Assembly (NCBI GenBank): GCA_965250115.1
Contig: CBDFNJ010000002.1
Location: forward strand, 1,178,001 to 1,242,000
Source: CBDFHB01 sp965250115
GTDB lineage: Bacteria > Acidobacteriota > Vicinamibacteria > Marinacidobacterales > SMYC01
Reading direction: 5' to 3'
DNA: 64,000 nt
Shown here: positions 10,065 through 18,684 of the stretch, in pieces
Numbering within the stretch: the stretch's first letter is position 1
Layout of the letters: the number at the start of each line of letters is the position of its first letter
Translations under genes and position numbers: made by a program
The notes under the pieces: generated by a model
What the model saw: the letters and a program-made list of their open reading frames with translations, nothing else
Told to the model about the DNA's origin: nothing
Databases searched by the model: none

Positions 10065-10316
10065 TCGACCCGTTTCGCCAGGCTTCGGGCAAGCCGTTGC
10101 GGGCGGATTCGTGATTCAGCTTGGATCTCCCTGACTACGTCACATTGTATAACAGCGTTTGACGAGGCGAAACTGGAACCGCTTCAAACGACATGCCTGA
10201 TCCCCTTGGACTTGCCTTTCGGGAAGGGCTCATGGTTTACTGAACCGATCTTACACCCCTGAAAACCGATGCGTGTGGACGCGGGACCGCTCTGGCTCGA
10301 ATTGGCATCGTACCTC

Positions 10317-11403
10317 TGCCTTGGTGCACAACTCCGATAGAGGCCGATAGCTCGCTTGGCCCCGACTCCCATCATCCGATCATCTCGCTATCAGGCATCC
10401 CGAGGGCCGTCATGGTGTTCAGAATCTTGCACCCGATCCTTGCCTCGACTCTCTGTGCCGCCAACCCTCTCGCTCGCATCGCTGAGCCCACGATAGCCTT
10501 GTAGCGATGGAACGTTGTCTCGACTTTGCTCCGTTTGCTGTAGCCCGATTCTGTGTGCCACTTTCGTTTGCCGAGCCGAGCTTGTGCTGCAATGTTGCGA
10601 TTGCGCTGTCGGCTGCTCGCCGGCCCCGATGCGAGCTGGGCGCCCTTGCGCGGCGGTATCAGCACCCTCGGCGAGCGATGAGCGCTGTGATTCTCGATCG
10701 CCTCATAGACGCCGCTGGCGTCGTATGCGGTGTCAGCTCTGGCCGATGAGATGGGACTGTCGATCTGTGCGACAAGCGATGCAACCCGCGATGAATCGCG
10801 GGCTCTTTTGCTCGTCAGCTCGCCGGCGACGACTTCGCCAGTCTGCTCGTCGACACACAGATGGAGCTTGCGATAGTCCCTGCTCTTTGGTGCTCTGCGC
10901 AGCTGGCCGGCGTGGACAGCGAGACCGCTGCTGTCGATCAAGATGTGCAACGGCGTCTTCTGCTTGTCTTGGTAGAAGGGGACCTTACCCAGCTTCGCCT
11001 TGCGCCTCGAAATCGTGGTGTGATCGGGCACATCATTGTCTAGCTTCATCAGAGCGAACAACGACCGCAGCAATCCCTCGCTCTGCCTAGATGACAGATG
11101 AAACACCATGCCCAGGGTGACAGCCGTCTCGATGGCGTGGTTCGAGTACTTGCGTTGACGGCCCGGTTTCCTCCTCCTCGGCCGGGGCGCGTCCCAGTTC
11201 ACAAGCTTGCCGGCGGTGAGCGAGATCCAGACGGTCAGGCTCCCACGGTTGCGTAGACCCGCCTCATATTCACGCCAATTCCTCACGCGATAGGCCTTCT
11301 TCACATACTTCCGCTGAGTGCGTTTGAAAATGCTCATGGGGAACCTCGAATCCGTGAGTACAGGACAATTGTGGACCGAGATCGCGAGTTGTGCACCAAG
11401 GCA
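10317..11403. mobile_element. IS5-like insertion sequence
   Basis: About 1.09 kb. A perfect inverted repeat of 18 bases, TGCCTTGGTGCACAACTC, lies at 10317-10334, with its complement at 11386-11403. The element carries a single transposase on the minus strand. No convincing target duplication is seen at these ends. It sits between the nfeD promoter side and glnS and interrupts no recognisable gene. The 252 bases from 10065 to 10316 hold no gene that I can support. Confidence 0.85.
10372..11337 (-). CDS. IS5-family transposase
   Basis: 321 residues, intact. The N-terminal VRNWREYEAGLRNRGSLTVW is characteristic of the IS903/IS5 group. PDHTTISRRKAKLGK is the conserved DH-T segment, LHILIDSSGLAVH gives the first catalytic Asp, ARADTAYDASGVYEAIE the second, and the late helix with SKRSKVETTFHRYKAIVG the catalytic Glu (the Y-x2-R-x3-E-like block). 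Length matches the group. Probably functional. Confidence 0.93.
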   Translation of the reverse strand: MSIFKRTQRKYVKKAYRVRNWREYEAGLRNRGSLTVWISLTAGKLVNWDAPRPRRRKPGRQRKYSNHAIETAVTLGMVFHLSSRQSEGLLRSLFALMKLDNDVPDHTTISRRKAKLGKVPFYQDKQKTPLHILIDSSGLAVHAGQLRRAPKSRDYRKLHLCVDEQTGEVVAGELTSKRARDSSRVASLVAQIDSPISSARADTAYDASGVYEAIENHSAHRSPRVLIPPRKGAQLASGPASSRQRNRNIAAQARLGKRKWHTESGYSKRSKVETTFHRYKAIVGSAMRARGLAAQRVEARIGCKILNTMTALGMPDSEMIG

Positions 11404-11479
11404 CCAGCACGGGTGAGCGGCCGCGTGCCGCCTCGGGGACAGACGCCGGTGCCGTCAAATCCGATGCCTCGCGCTCTCC

Positions 11480-13177
11480 CTAGCTGTTCTTCGAACGTGC
11501 CACGATCTTCGCCCAGGTGTCCTTCAACGACACGGTACGGTTGAACACGAGCTTTCCGGGCGAAGAGTCGGAGTCGACGACGAAGTATCCCTGGCGCTCG
11601 AACTGCACGCGCATGCCGGGCTCGGCCGACTCGAGGCTCGGCTCGACTTTGGCATTCTGGATGCGCTCGAGCGAGTCGGGATTCAAGTAGTCGGTGAAGT
11701 CCTTGCCCTCCTCGACCTCGTCGGGATCCTCGTTTACAAAGAGTCGATCGTAAAGCCGAACCTCCGCGCCGAGGGCATGTTTCGCCGAGACCCAGTGAAG
11801 GGTTGCTTTGACCCGGCGGCCGTCCGGTGGCGTGCCACCCCGCGTTTCGGGGTCATAGGTGCAGCGGAGCTCGACGATCTCCCCACTCTCGTCCTTGACG
11901 ACTTCCTGGCAGGTGACGAGATAGGCGTAGCGAAGCCGTACCTCCCGTCCGGGGGCGAGGCGAAAGAACTTCTTGGGAGGATCCTCCATGAAATCTCCGC
12001 GCTCGATATAGAGCTCCCTTCCGAAGGGAACCTTGCGGGTACCCGCGCTTTCGTCCTCCGGATTGTTGATTGCCTCGAGCTCTTCGACTTCGTTCTCCGG
12101 ATAGTTCGTCAGGACGACACGCAGGGGGCGGAGAACCGCCATGACGCGGGGCGAGCTCTGATTGAGATCTTCGCGAAGGGCGTGCTCAAGCTGCGCCACG
12201 TCGACCAAGCTGTCACGCTTGGCGAGGCCGATGCGATCGCAGAGATTCCGTATCGAAGCAGGTGTGTAACCCCGCCGTCTCAGACCCCGAATGGTCGGCA
12301 TGCGGGGGTCGTCCCATCCGTTGACGTAGCCTTCCTTGACGAGGCGAAGAAGCTTTCGCTTGCTCAGAACGGTATAGCTCAGATTGAGACGCGCGAACTC
12401 GATCTGCCTCGGCACGAAGGGTGTTTCCGCCTCGCGGACGACCCAGTCGTAGAGCGGCCGGTGATCCTCGAACTCGAGCGTACAAAGCGAGTGGGTGATC
12501 TCCTCGATGGCATCGGAGAGCGCGTGGGCGTAGTCGTACATGGGATACATGGCCCAGTCGCCTCCCGTACGATGGTGCGTCGCTTTTCGTATCCGATAAA
12601 GCGTCGGATCCCGCAGGTTCACGTTCTCGGAGGCCATGTCGATCTTGGCCCGCAGCACCTGCGCGCCCTCTTCAAACTCGCCTCGCCGCATGCGCTCGAA
12701 GAGATCGAGGTTCTCCTCAACGGAGCGGTTCCTGAAGGGACTGTCTTTGCCCGGGTCGGTCAGCGTACCGCGATTGCTGCGGATCTCCTCGGCGCTCGAG
12801 CTATCGACGTAGGCTTTGCCCCTCCGGATGAGATGCACCGCGTATTGGTAGAGCTGCTCGAAGTAGTCGGACGCGTAATGGAGGCGGTTACCCCACTCGA
12901 AGCCGAGCCAGTGGACGTCGTCTTGGATCGCGTCGACATATTCCACGTCTTCCTTGACGGGATTCGTATCGTCGAAGCGCAGATTGCAGGTGCCGCCGTG
13001 CTCGTCCGCGACCCCGAAGTTCAGGCAAATCGATTTCGCGTGGCCGATGTGGAGATAGCCGTTCGGCTCCGGAGGAAAACGCGTCGCGACGCGGCCCCCG
13101 TGCTTTCCGGCCACGACGTCATCCTTTACGATCGTCCGAATGAAGTCGAGGGACGGGGTTTTGTCGGTCGTATCCAT
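11480..13177 (-). CDS. glnS: glutaminyl-tRNA synthetase
   Basis: 565 residues from ATG 13177; an in-frame TTG nine bases upstream is a less likely start. Class I aminoacyl-tRNA synthetase hallmarks are present: FPPEPNGYLHIGHAKS with the HIGH motif at residues 43-46, and VLSKRKLLRLV in place of KMSKS. RFDDTNPVKEDVEYVDAIQ and DWVVREAETPFVPRQIEFAR are GlnRS-specific rather than GluRS-like. The C-terminal anticodon-binding beta barrels follow (GREVRLRYAYLVTCQEVVKD). It charges tRNA-Gln directly with glutamine. The frame is intact and ends with TAG, which shows TAG is a normal stop here. Confidence 0.97.
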   Translation of the reverse strand: MDTTDKTPSLDFIRTIVKDDVVAGKHGGRVATRFPPEPNGYLHIGHAKSICLNFGVADEHGGTCNLRFDDTNPVKEDVEYVDAIQDDVHWLGFEWGNRLHYASDYFEQLYQYAVHLIRRGKAYVDSSSAEEIRSNRGTLTDPGKDSPFRNRSVEENLDLFERMRRGEFEEGAQVLRAKIDMASENVNLRDPTLYRIRKATHHRTGGDWAMYPMYDYAHALSDAIEEITHSLCTLEFEDHRPLYDWVVREAETPFVPRQIEFARLNLSYTVLSKRKLLRLVKEGYVNGWDDPRMPTIRGLRRRGYTPASIRNLCDRIGLAKRDSLVDVAQLEHALREDLNQSSPRVMAVLRPLRVVLTNYPENEVEELEAINNPEDESAGTRKVPFGRELYIERGDFMEDPPKKFFRLAPGREVRLRYAYLVTCQEVVKDESGEIVELRCTYDPETRGGTPPDGRRVKATLHWVSAKHALGAEVRLYDRLFVNEDPDEVEEGKDFTDYLNPDSLERIQNAKVEPSLESAEPGMRVQFERQGYFVVDSDSSPGKLVFNRTVSLKDTWAKIVARSKNS

Positions 13178-13213
13178 CAAAGCCAAAATTCTAGCACCCT
13201 GGGCGGGGCCTCG

Positions 13214-13658
13214 CTAGGGTCGTTGAGGCTTCCGAGTTTTCGAATCGATCGCGAATAGCGATGCCTGACCCACGATCGCGCCGCGCGTGTCCTGAGGCAT
13301 GGTGAGGTAGGTTCCCGGGACAAAGGCGCTCTCTCGCCGGAACTCCATGGCGTGTTCTTCTGACCAGAAGCAGATGGAGTTCCGTTAGAAATCGTCGATG
13401 ATGTGGGGCTTTCGAAAACGCTCCCAATCGACGTGGGGCGAGAAGAGCAGGGGAGTGGCATCCCGTTCGCTCAGCGATCAGTCACCCTACGCGGGCGAGC
13501 TCCGTCACCGCCGCGTCGCGAACGAGGTGGTGCTCGCGGCCCATGAAGGTGAGCCGGGGCGACGGTGCGCGCAAGGCTTCTTCGAGCTGGGCTCGCCAGG
13601 GCTCGGCGGGCTCACGAACGATCTCCCTGCCGCGTCCCACGAGGATGTGCTCGGTCAT
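13214..13658 (-). pseudogene. organomercurial-lyase (MerB)-like remnant
   Basis: Two pieces in different frames look like the ends of one gene. The first, from ATG 13658, reads MTEHILVGRGREIVREPAEP and runs into VRDAAVTELARVG before a stop near 13482. The second resumes in another frame as DATPLLFSPHVDWERFRKPH, hits TAA, then continues CFWSEEHAMEFRRE and GTYLTMPQDTRGAIVGQASL. The last segments resemble the C-terminal part of alkylmercury-lyase-like proteins (F-W-S-x-E-H-A-x-E-F). The middle domain that would carry the catalytic Cys is missing, so the gene is deleted as well as stop-broken. The family call is by motif memory only. Confidence 0.5.
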
Positions 13659-13780
13659 GGCGTTATCTGTTTTCATAGGTATCGATGTACCATAGTAACA
13701 ATAAGGTTGCGAGTCGCCTCTAGCCTCTTAATAATGAGTAAGAGATGGGTGGAGCCGCGAGGCCAGAAATAGGGCTTTCG

Positions 13781-14389
13781 ATGGCGCAGGCGCAGAAGGG
13801 TCTTATCGAGACGCTCAAGGCGGCCTATTCAGGCGAGCTCGGTGCCGCGCTTGCCTACGAAGGGCACGCGCTCTCCCTGCACGATCCCCGAGAGCGAGAG
13901 GAAGTTCGGGAGATCGGTCGCGAGGAGTGGGAGCACCGTCGCGCGGTCGGCGCCATGCTCCTCCGGCTCGGGGCGAAGCCGGATCGGCGCCGGGAGCGTC
14001 TGATGAGGTCGATTGGCCGGTTCATCTCCCTGTTTTGTCGCATATCCGGGTGGTTCGCGCCCATGTACGGCGCTGGGTAGATCGAGAGCTGCAACGTAGG
14101 CGAGTACGAGGACGCGGTACGCTTCGCCGCCATCCTGGGACGTCAGGACGACTCCCGTTCGCTCCTCATCATGGCCGAGGTGGAGTGGGAGCACGAGCGC
14201 TACTTCCGGGACAAGGTCGAGAGCCACTGGATTTCTCGGTGGGTTCCGACCTGGGGCCGGCTTGCCGGAAAGACGCACATCCGCGAGAGCTTCGCCGCTT
14301 TCCTACGAATTCTCCATGACGTCGTGCCTCAGACTCCGAGCTCCTCCGAGCCACTTCGACTCGGTGTCCCGGCGCGCCCGGTTCAATGA
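13781..14389 (+). pseudogene. ferritin-like diiron protein (COQ7-like) with in-frame amber stop
   Basis: The frame from ATG 13781 gives a four-helix diiron pattern. The first half has AYSGELGAALAYEGHALS and EIGREEWEHRR (E-x-x-H), and the second half NVGEYEDAVRFAAILGR and LIMAEVEWEHERYFRD (E-x-x-H). A TAG at 14078-14080 cuts it after MYGAG; beyond it the same frame stays open with conserved sequence to 14389. A single G-to-A change in TGG would explain the stop. The fold matches COQ7-like or ferritin-like proteins that bind two irons. Its place between a merB-like remnant and a rubrerythrin/PerR block suggests a metal or redox stress role. The tail overlaps the kinase gene's end by 7 bp. Confidence 0.7.
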
Positions 14390-16314
14390 TCGAGGGCTTT
14401 GTGAATCGTCTCCACGAGCTCGCTCGCACGAAACGGTTTCTGAAGGAATCCAGCTAAACCCTTTCCGGCGATCTTTTCCGAGACTTCCGAAGCACTATAG
14501 CCGCTCGTTACGACGACCCTCACGTCGTGCTGGATCCGCCGGAGCGCTTCCAGGATCTCGTCGCCTCCCATCTGCGGCATCGACATGTCGAGCAAGATCC
14601 CGCGAATGTCGCGCCTGTGTTTCTTGAAGAGTCGTATCGCTTCCTCGCCGTCGCTCGCTGCGAGCACGTTGAAGCCGGTCTCTGCCAGTGTGGTCCGGGC
14701 TACGCCGAGCACGACCTCCTCGTCATCGATGATGAGGATCGTTCCATGGCCGCCGCGCGTATGGGTGTGGTCGGGCAGTTCCAGAATCGGGCTCGGAGGG
14801 CCTTTTGAGGCGGGAAACAATACGGTGAACTTCGTTCCCTGCTGCGGCGTCGTCGAAACGCGAATCCGTCCGTGATGAGCTCGGACGATGCCCTGTACGG
14901 CCGCGAGGCCCAAGCCGCGGCCGGTGAATTTAGTCGTGAAGAATGGGTCGAATATCTTCCTCTTCGTTTCGTCGTCCATACCTTTGCCGTTGTCCGAGAT
15001 CTCGAGAAAGACTTCGGTCTCGAGCGAATCCTTGCCGCCGCCCCGGGGCTCCGCCGCCTTGATGACACCGGTTCGTACCGTGACCTCACCGTCCGCTCCC
15101 TCCAGAGCTTCCGAGGCGTTGGTGATGAGGTTCATCGCGACCTGCTGAAGCTGAGTTTTGTCCGTCTCGACTGTGGGCAGGTTTTCGGCGAAAGAGAGCT
15201 CGAGGCGCGTTTTCTTGGCGATCGATGTACGGAGCAGAGGAACGACCTCCTGGACGGCGGAGTTCACGTCGAGGGGACCCATGACGAACTGTCCCTTTCC
15301 CGCGTAGGCGAGCATCTGATTCGTCAGCGCCGCGGCCTTCTCAGCGGCATCGAAAATACGCTGGAGCTGTTCTGCGGCCGGAGAGTCCTTCGGTAGTTTC
15401 ATCGCGGCGAGACTGGCGCTGCCCAGAATGCCGGTCAGCAAGTTGTTGAAGTCGTGCGCGATGCCGCCGGCGAGTACTCCGAGGCTTTCGAGCTTCTGGC
15501 TGTGCTGCATGTGGGCTTCGAGTTTCTGCCGCTCCTGCTCACCTCGTTTCCGCTCGGTGATGTCGGTGGCGGTGCCAACGACGGCAGGCTCGCCGCCGAA
15601 CTCGAAGAGTCGGCCCGAATAGTCGACCCATATTTCTTCACCGGTCTTGCTTAGCAACTTCACTTCCCAGCGTGAGGGTACGTCCTCGCCCTCTTGGCGC
15701 GCGAGGCCGCGCTCTCGCACTCGTTCCCGGTACTCCGGGTGGATGACGTCCCAGAAGTTCATCGTCGCGAGCTCCGACTGCGAGTAGCCGGTGATGATCT
15801 CGGAAGCTCGATTCGCGAAGATCATGCGAGGACCTTGGAAAATGAAGATTGCGGCGGTCGTAGTCTCGGCCAGGGCGCGAAACTTGTTCTCGCTCTCCTT
15901 CAAAGCTTCTTCCGCCCGTTTCCGCTCAGTGATTTCAGAGGCGATGACCAGCACTGATTCGCCTTGGCCCTCGCCGGGCAGAGGCACGAGTCGAGTCAGA
16001 AACCACGAGGGTCCTGCGGCCTCGACCTCCAGTGAGCGGGGGCGTCCCGTGCGGACGACTTCGTCGAGGGCCTCCTTGAAGCGATGACGGTTTGGTTCCT
16101 CGAGGTAGTCCAATGCGCTCGTGCCGGTGGCCTGCTCGACGGTGTACTCGGGATGGGTGCGGTTGATGAACCGAATCGTGCCGTGCGAGTCGAGGGTCAC
16201 GATCATGTCCGGAAGGTTCTCCACGAGGACGCGTAAGCGCTCCGCCGAGTCGCTCCGGTTTACGCCGTTCGTGTCCGGCTCGGTCTCGGACAGAGGATCG
16301 GCCGGGTCGTGCAT
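14383..16314 (-). CDS. PAS-containing hybrid histidine kinase with receiver domain
   Basis: 643 residues, soluble (no membrane segment). A first PAS domain at about 28-130 (RVLVENLPDMIVTLDSHGTI) and a second at about 145-260 (FRALAETTTAAIFIFQGPRM) are followed by a HisKA dimerisation helix with phospho-acceptor His287 in GGIAHDFNNLLTGILG. Then an HATPase domain (NLITNASEAL, ISDNGKGM, GRGLGLAAVQGIV). A C-terminal receiver domain has DDEE and phospho-acceptor Asp576 in ILLDMSMPQMGGDE. No output domain is attached, so it probably signals to another partner. It is divergent from the PerR-like gene, with a 101-bp shared upstream region. Confidence 0.93.
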   Translation of the reverse strand: MHDPADPLSETEPDTNGVNRSDSAERLRVLVENLPDMIVTLDSHGTIRFINRTHPEYTVEQATGTSALDYLEEPNRHRFKEALDEVVRTGRPRSLEVEAAGPSWFLTRLVPLPGEGQGESVLVIASEITERKRAEEALKESENKFRALAETTTAAIFIFQGPRMIFANRASEIITGYSQSELATMNFWDVIHPEYRERVRERGLARQEGEDVPSRWEVKLLSKTGEEIWVDYSGRLFEFGGEPAVVGTATDITERKRGEQERQKLEAHMQHSQKLESLGVLAGGIAHDFNNLLTGILGSASLAAMKLPKDSPAAEQLQRIFDAAEKAAALTNQMLAYAGKGQFVMGPLDVNSAVQEVVPLLRTSIAKKTRLELSFAENLPTVETDKTQLQQVAMNLITNASEALEGADGEVTVRTGVIKAAEPRGGGKDSLETEVFLEISDNGKGMDDETKRKIFDPFFTTKFTGRGLGLAAVQGIVRAHHGRIRVSTTPQQGTKFTVLFPASKGPPSPILELPDHTHTRGGHGTILIIDDEEVVLGVARTTLAETGFNVLAASDGEEAIRLFKKHRRDIRGILLDMSMPQMGGDEILEALRRIQHDVRVVVTSGYSASEVSEKIAGKGLAGFLQKPFRASELVETIHKALDH

Positions 16315-16375
16315 CCCCCTATTCTCAAATAGAAGACTGCGATTGTCGAGATATTACCGGACCCTTACCGACAGA

Positions 16376-16404
16376 TTGACAATTATTACCGTTTGCAATA
16401 AAGT
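16376..16404 (+). promoter_or_regulatory. sigma70-type promoter with Fur/PerR-like inverted repeat
   Basis: TTGACA at 16376-16381 and TAAAGT at 16399-16404 are separated by 17 bases. The spacer and -10 carry an imperfect palindrome: TTATT at 16383-16387 and AATAA at 16397-16401 flank ACCGTTTGC. That size suits a Fur-family operator and would block polymerase. The predicted transcription start lies only a few bases before the GTG of the regulator, so its mRNA may be nearly leaderless. Autoregulation is inferred, not shown. Confidence 0.55.
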
Positions 16405-16415
16405 AGCGTTTAGCT

Positions 16416-16844
16416 GTGACCAGGGAAGAGCGGCTCGGGGTCTACGAGCAAGCATGCCGGCAGAAGGGGCTCGCCATGACCGTCCAGCGTCGCGTCATCT
16501 TGAAAGAGCTCGTCCAGCGCGCCGATCACCCGACGGCGGATCAAATATACGAGTCTGTGAAGGAGCGTCTCCCAGGCCTCTCGCGGACGACGGTCTACCG
16601 CGTGCTCGACACTCTCGTACGAGTGGGTGCTGCCCAGAAAGTTTTTCACCCCGATGCAGTCGTGCGCTTCGACCCCATTCGGGAACGGCACCACCATCTG
16701 CTTTGTGAGCGCTGTGGCGAGCTGTTCGACCTCGAGGACTCGGTCGTGAAGAGGATACGTCTGCCCGAGTCTCCCGAGGGCTTCGAGATTCAGGACTATT
16801 CGATTCATTTTACCGGGATCTGCGTTGGATGCCAGGATTCTTAG
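16416..16844 (+). CDS. Fur-family regulator, PerR-like
   Basis: 142 residues from GTG 16416. A winged-helix domain (MTVQRRVILKELVQRADHPT, LSRTTVYRVLDTLVRVGAAQ) is followed by a metal-binding dimerisation domain. Structural zinc Cys pairs are C97/C100 (CERCG) and C136/C139 (CVGC). The regulatory-site residues match PerR rather than Fur: His38, Asp86 (RFDPI), His92-His94 (RHHHLLC) and Asp108. PerR proteins sense peroxide through Fe-catalysed His oxidation. There is no clear ribosome site upstream, in keeping with a leaderless start. The stop lies 9 bp before rubrerythrin's ATG, and the two are surely cotranscribed. Confidence 0.92.
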   Translation: MTREERLGVYEQACRQKGLAMTVQRRVILKELVQRADHPTADQIYESVKERLPGLSRTTVYRVLDTLVRVGAAQKVFHPDAVVRFDPIRERHHHLLCERCGELFDLEDSVVKRIRLPESPEGFEIQDYSIHFTGICVGCQDS

Positions 16845-16855
16845 AAGGAGAGAAA

Positions 16856-17275
16856 ATGCCTGAGCTAAAAGGAACGAAGACTCACGACAATCTGAAGGCC
16901 GCTTTCGCCGGGGAATCGCAGGCTAACCGAAGGTACCTCTACTTTGCAAAGGTCGCAGACATCGAAGGCTACCCCGGGATCGCGAGCAACTTCCGCGAGA
17001 CGGCGGAGGGCGAGACGGGCCACGCGCACGGACACCTCGACTATTTGAAGCAAGTCGGAGACCCGGCTACCGACCTTCCGATTGGCGACACTGCGGACAA
17101 TTTGAAGGCGGCCGTGGCCGGCGAGACGTACGAATACACCGACATGTACCCGGGCATGGCCAAGACCGCGCGGGACGAAGGCTTAGGCGAGGTCGCGAAC
17201 TGGTTCGAGACCTTGGCGAAAGCCGAGAAGTCGCACGCCGGTCGCTTCCAGAAGCTACTGGACGAGCTCGAATAG
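16856..17275 (+). CDS. rubrerythrin (no rubredoxin domain)
   Basis: 139 residues from ATG 16856, with AAGGAGA just upstream; in-frame upstream codons lie inside the perR gene. The ferritin-like diiron ligands are in AAFAGESQANRRYLYF (E), FRETAEGETGHAHGHL (E-x-x-E and E-x-x-H type) and AAVAGETYEYTDMYPG (E), ending with EKSHAGRFQKLL. The C-terminal Cys4 rubredoxin module of classical rubrerythrin is absent, so electrons must arrive from a partner, plausibly the Fe-S protein encoded next. It would reduce hydrogen peroxide in the cytoplasm. Confidence 0.94.
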   Translation: MPELKGTKTHDNLKAAFAGESQANRRYLYFAKVADIEGYPGIASNFRETAEGETGHAHGHLDYLKQVGDPATDLPIGDTADNLKAAVAGETYEYTDMYPGMAKTARDEGLGEVANWFETLAKAEKSHAGRFQKLLDELE

Positions 17276-17295
17276 GCTCGGTCGTTTCCTATTGC

Positions 17296-17323
17296 GGCGG
17301 GGGGGAATGCGTCCCGCCCCGCC
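17296..17323 (+). other. GC-rich intercistronic hairpin between rubrerythrin and Fe-S gene
   Basis: GGCGGGG (17296-17302) pairs with CCCCGCC (17317-17323), with an inner GGG/CCC pair (17303-17305 with 17313-17315) around a short loop. No T-run follows, so it is not a standard terminator. It could stabilise the upstream rubrerythrin transcript or reduce expression of the next gene, whose ATG lies 15 bases further on. Confidence 0.5.
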
Positions 17324-17337
17324 GAGCCGCTGCCGTC

Positions 17338-18684
17338 ATGACGATATCCTACAAGCCAACCGACGGTCTTTCCTACGATCCGGAGCAAGCGGTCTACTGG
17401 GACGAGGGTGCCCTCGGCAAGGAAGTTCACCGCACGTTCGAGATCTGCCATGGCTGTCGCATGTGTTTCAAGTACTGCGACAGCTTTCCCACCCTCTTCG
17501 ACTTGCTGGACAACAAGCATGACGGAGACGTTCGTCTCGTCGACAGCGCCGAGACGGAGCGGATCATGGGCGCATGCTTCCAGTGCAAGCTCTGCGAAGT
17601 CCAGTGTCCTTACACGCCCCGTGACGGGCACGAGTTCCAGCTCGACTTCCCGAAGCTGGTGCACCGCTATCGAGCGGTCCAAGGAAAGAAACGACCCTCG
17701 AAGTTGCGCGACAAACTGCTCGCGAATCCCGATCTCGCAAGCACGATGGCGCGGGCGAGCTTCGGCCTCGCCAACGTCGCGAACCGGGTGGCCCTGCACC
17801 GATGGTTCATGGAGACCTTTCTCGGTATCCATCGCGAGAAGCTGCTTCCGGACTTCGCGGCCTCGACGTTCGAGCGCTGGGCGAGCAAGCAGGGACGGGT
17901 CCAAGTGAGACCTTCGGGTGAGGCTCCGGAAGCGGTGTTGTTTCAGACGTGCTATGTCCAGAACAACGAGCCACAGATTGGACGCGACACTCTGGAGGTT
18001 CTCGATCGCAACCAGGTGAGAACGACTTGTGTCAAAGGCCTGGCTTGCTGCGGCATGCCCTCGTGGGAGACGGGGGACCTTGAGGAGACGCGGGCCCGCG
18101 CGCGGCACACCCTCGACTGTCTCATGCCCTTCGTTGAGGCCGGAAGCAAAGTGCTCGCGATCAACCCGACCTGCGCCATGATGATGCGTCGGGAATATCC
18201 CGAGCTCGTGGCCTCCGAAGATCGGGAGCGGGCCGGAAAGCTCGCGGCCGCCGTGCAGGGTCCCTCGGAGTTCCTCTGGACCATTCGCAAGGAAGCGCGC
18301 TTCAATACGGACTTCCAGAGCAGCCCGGGAACGACGGTCGCCTATCATGCTCCCTGCCACCTCCGCGCCCAGGCGGTAGGGTTCAAGGGTCGGGAGCTGC
18401 TTCGCAAGATTCCAGGCGTCACACCGAAGACCACGCTCGAGTGCTGCGGTCACGACGGGACCTATGCCATGAAAGTCGAAGGGTTCGAGCCCTCGAAACG
18501 CATCGGAAAGAAGGCTTTCGACGAGATGAAGTCTCGCGGAACCGAGATCTGGGCAACGGACTGTCCTTTGGCGGCCCTGCAGTTTCAACAGCACGCGGGA
18601 GTGAAGCCCATGCATCCGATGACGATTCTGGCGCGGGCCTACCGCAAGGACGGGTTCGATGCCGACGAGGATGAATCATCGTGA
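17338..18684 (+). CDS. (Fe-S)-binding oxidoreductase, GlpC/HdrD-like
   Basis: 448 residues. Two ferredoxin-type [4Fe-4S] motifs lie near the N terminus: CHGCRMCFKYCDSFP and CFQCKLCEVQCPYTP. Two CCG-type cysteine-rich domains follow: CVKGLACCGMPSWE with the earlier FQTCYVQNNEPQIG, and YHAPCHLRAQ with ECCGHDGTYAM. This is the layout of GlpC, HdrD and related electron-transfer subunits that couple [4Fe-4S] clusters to a substrate or disulfide. Rubrerythrin, this protein and a DUF3501 protein form a recurring gene trio, which suggests that it feeds electrons to rubrerythrin. The trio's mechanism is inference. Confidence 0.88.
   Translation: MTISYKPTDGLSYDPEQAVYWDEGALGKEVHRTFEICHGCRMCFKYCDSFPTLFDLLDNKHDGDVRLVDSAETERIMGACFQCKLCEVQCPYTPRDGHEFQLDFPKLVHRYRAVQGKKRPSKLRDKLLANPDLASTMARASFGLANVANRVALHRWFMETFLGIHREKLLPDFAASTFERWASKQGRVQVRPSGEAPEAVLFQTCYVQNNEPQIGRDTLEVLDRNQVRTTCVKGLACCGMPSWETGDLEETRARARHTLDCLMPFVEAGSKVLAINPTCAMMMRREYPELVASEDRERAGKLAAAVQGPSEFLWTIRKEARFNTDFQSSPGTTVAYHAPCHLRAQAVGFKGRELLRKIPGVTPKTTLECCGHDGTYAMKVEGFEPSKRIGKKAFDEMKSRGTEIWATDCPLAALQFQQHAGVKPMHPMTILARAYRKDGFDADEDESS

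Noticed and set aside
11777..13258. Long plus-strand open frame over glnS
   Set aside because: Opposite strand of a complete GlnRS with all motifs; the plus-strand product matches nothing known.
17041..18615. Long open frame on the minus strand opposite the Fe-S oxidoreductase
   Set aside because: It is a codon-bias shadow of the plus-strand gene: no family motif, Arg/Leu/His-rich composition and no ribosome site, while the plus strand has perfect Fe-S and CCG motifs.
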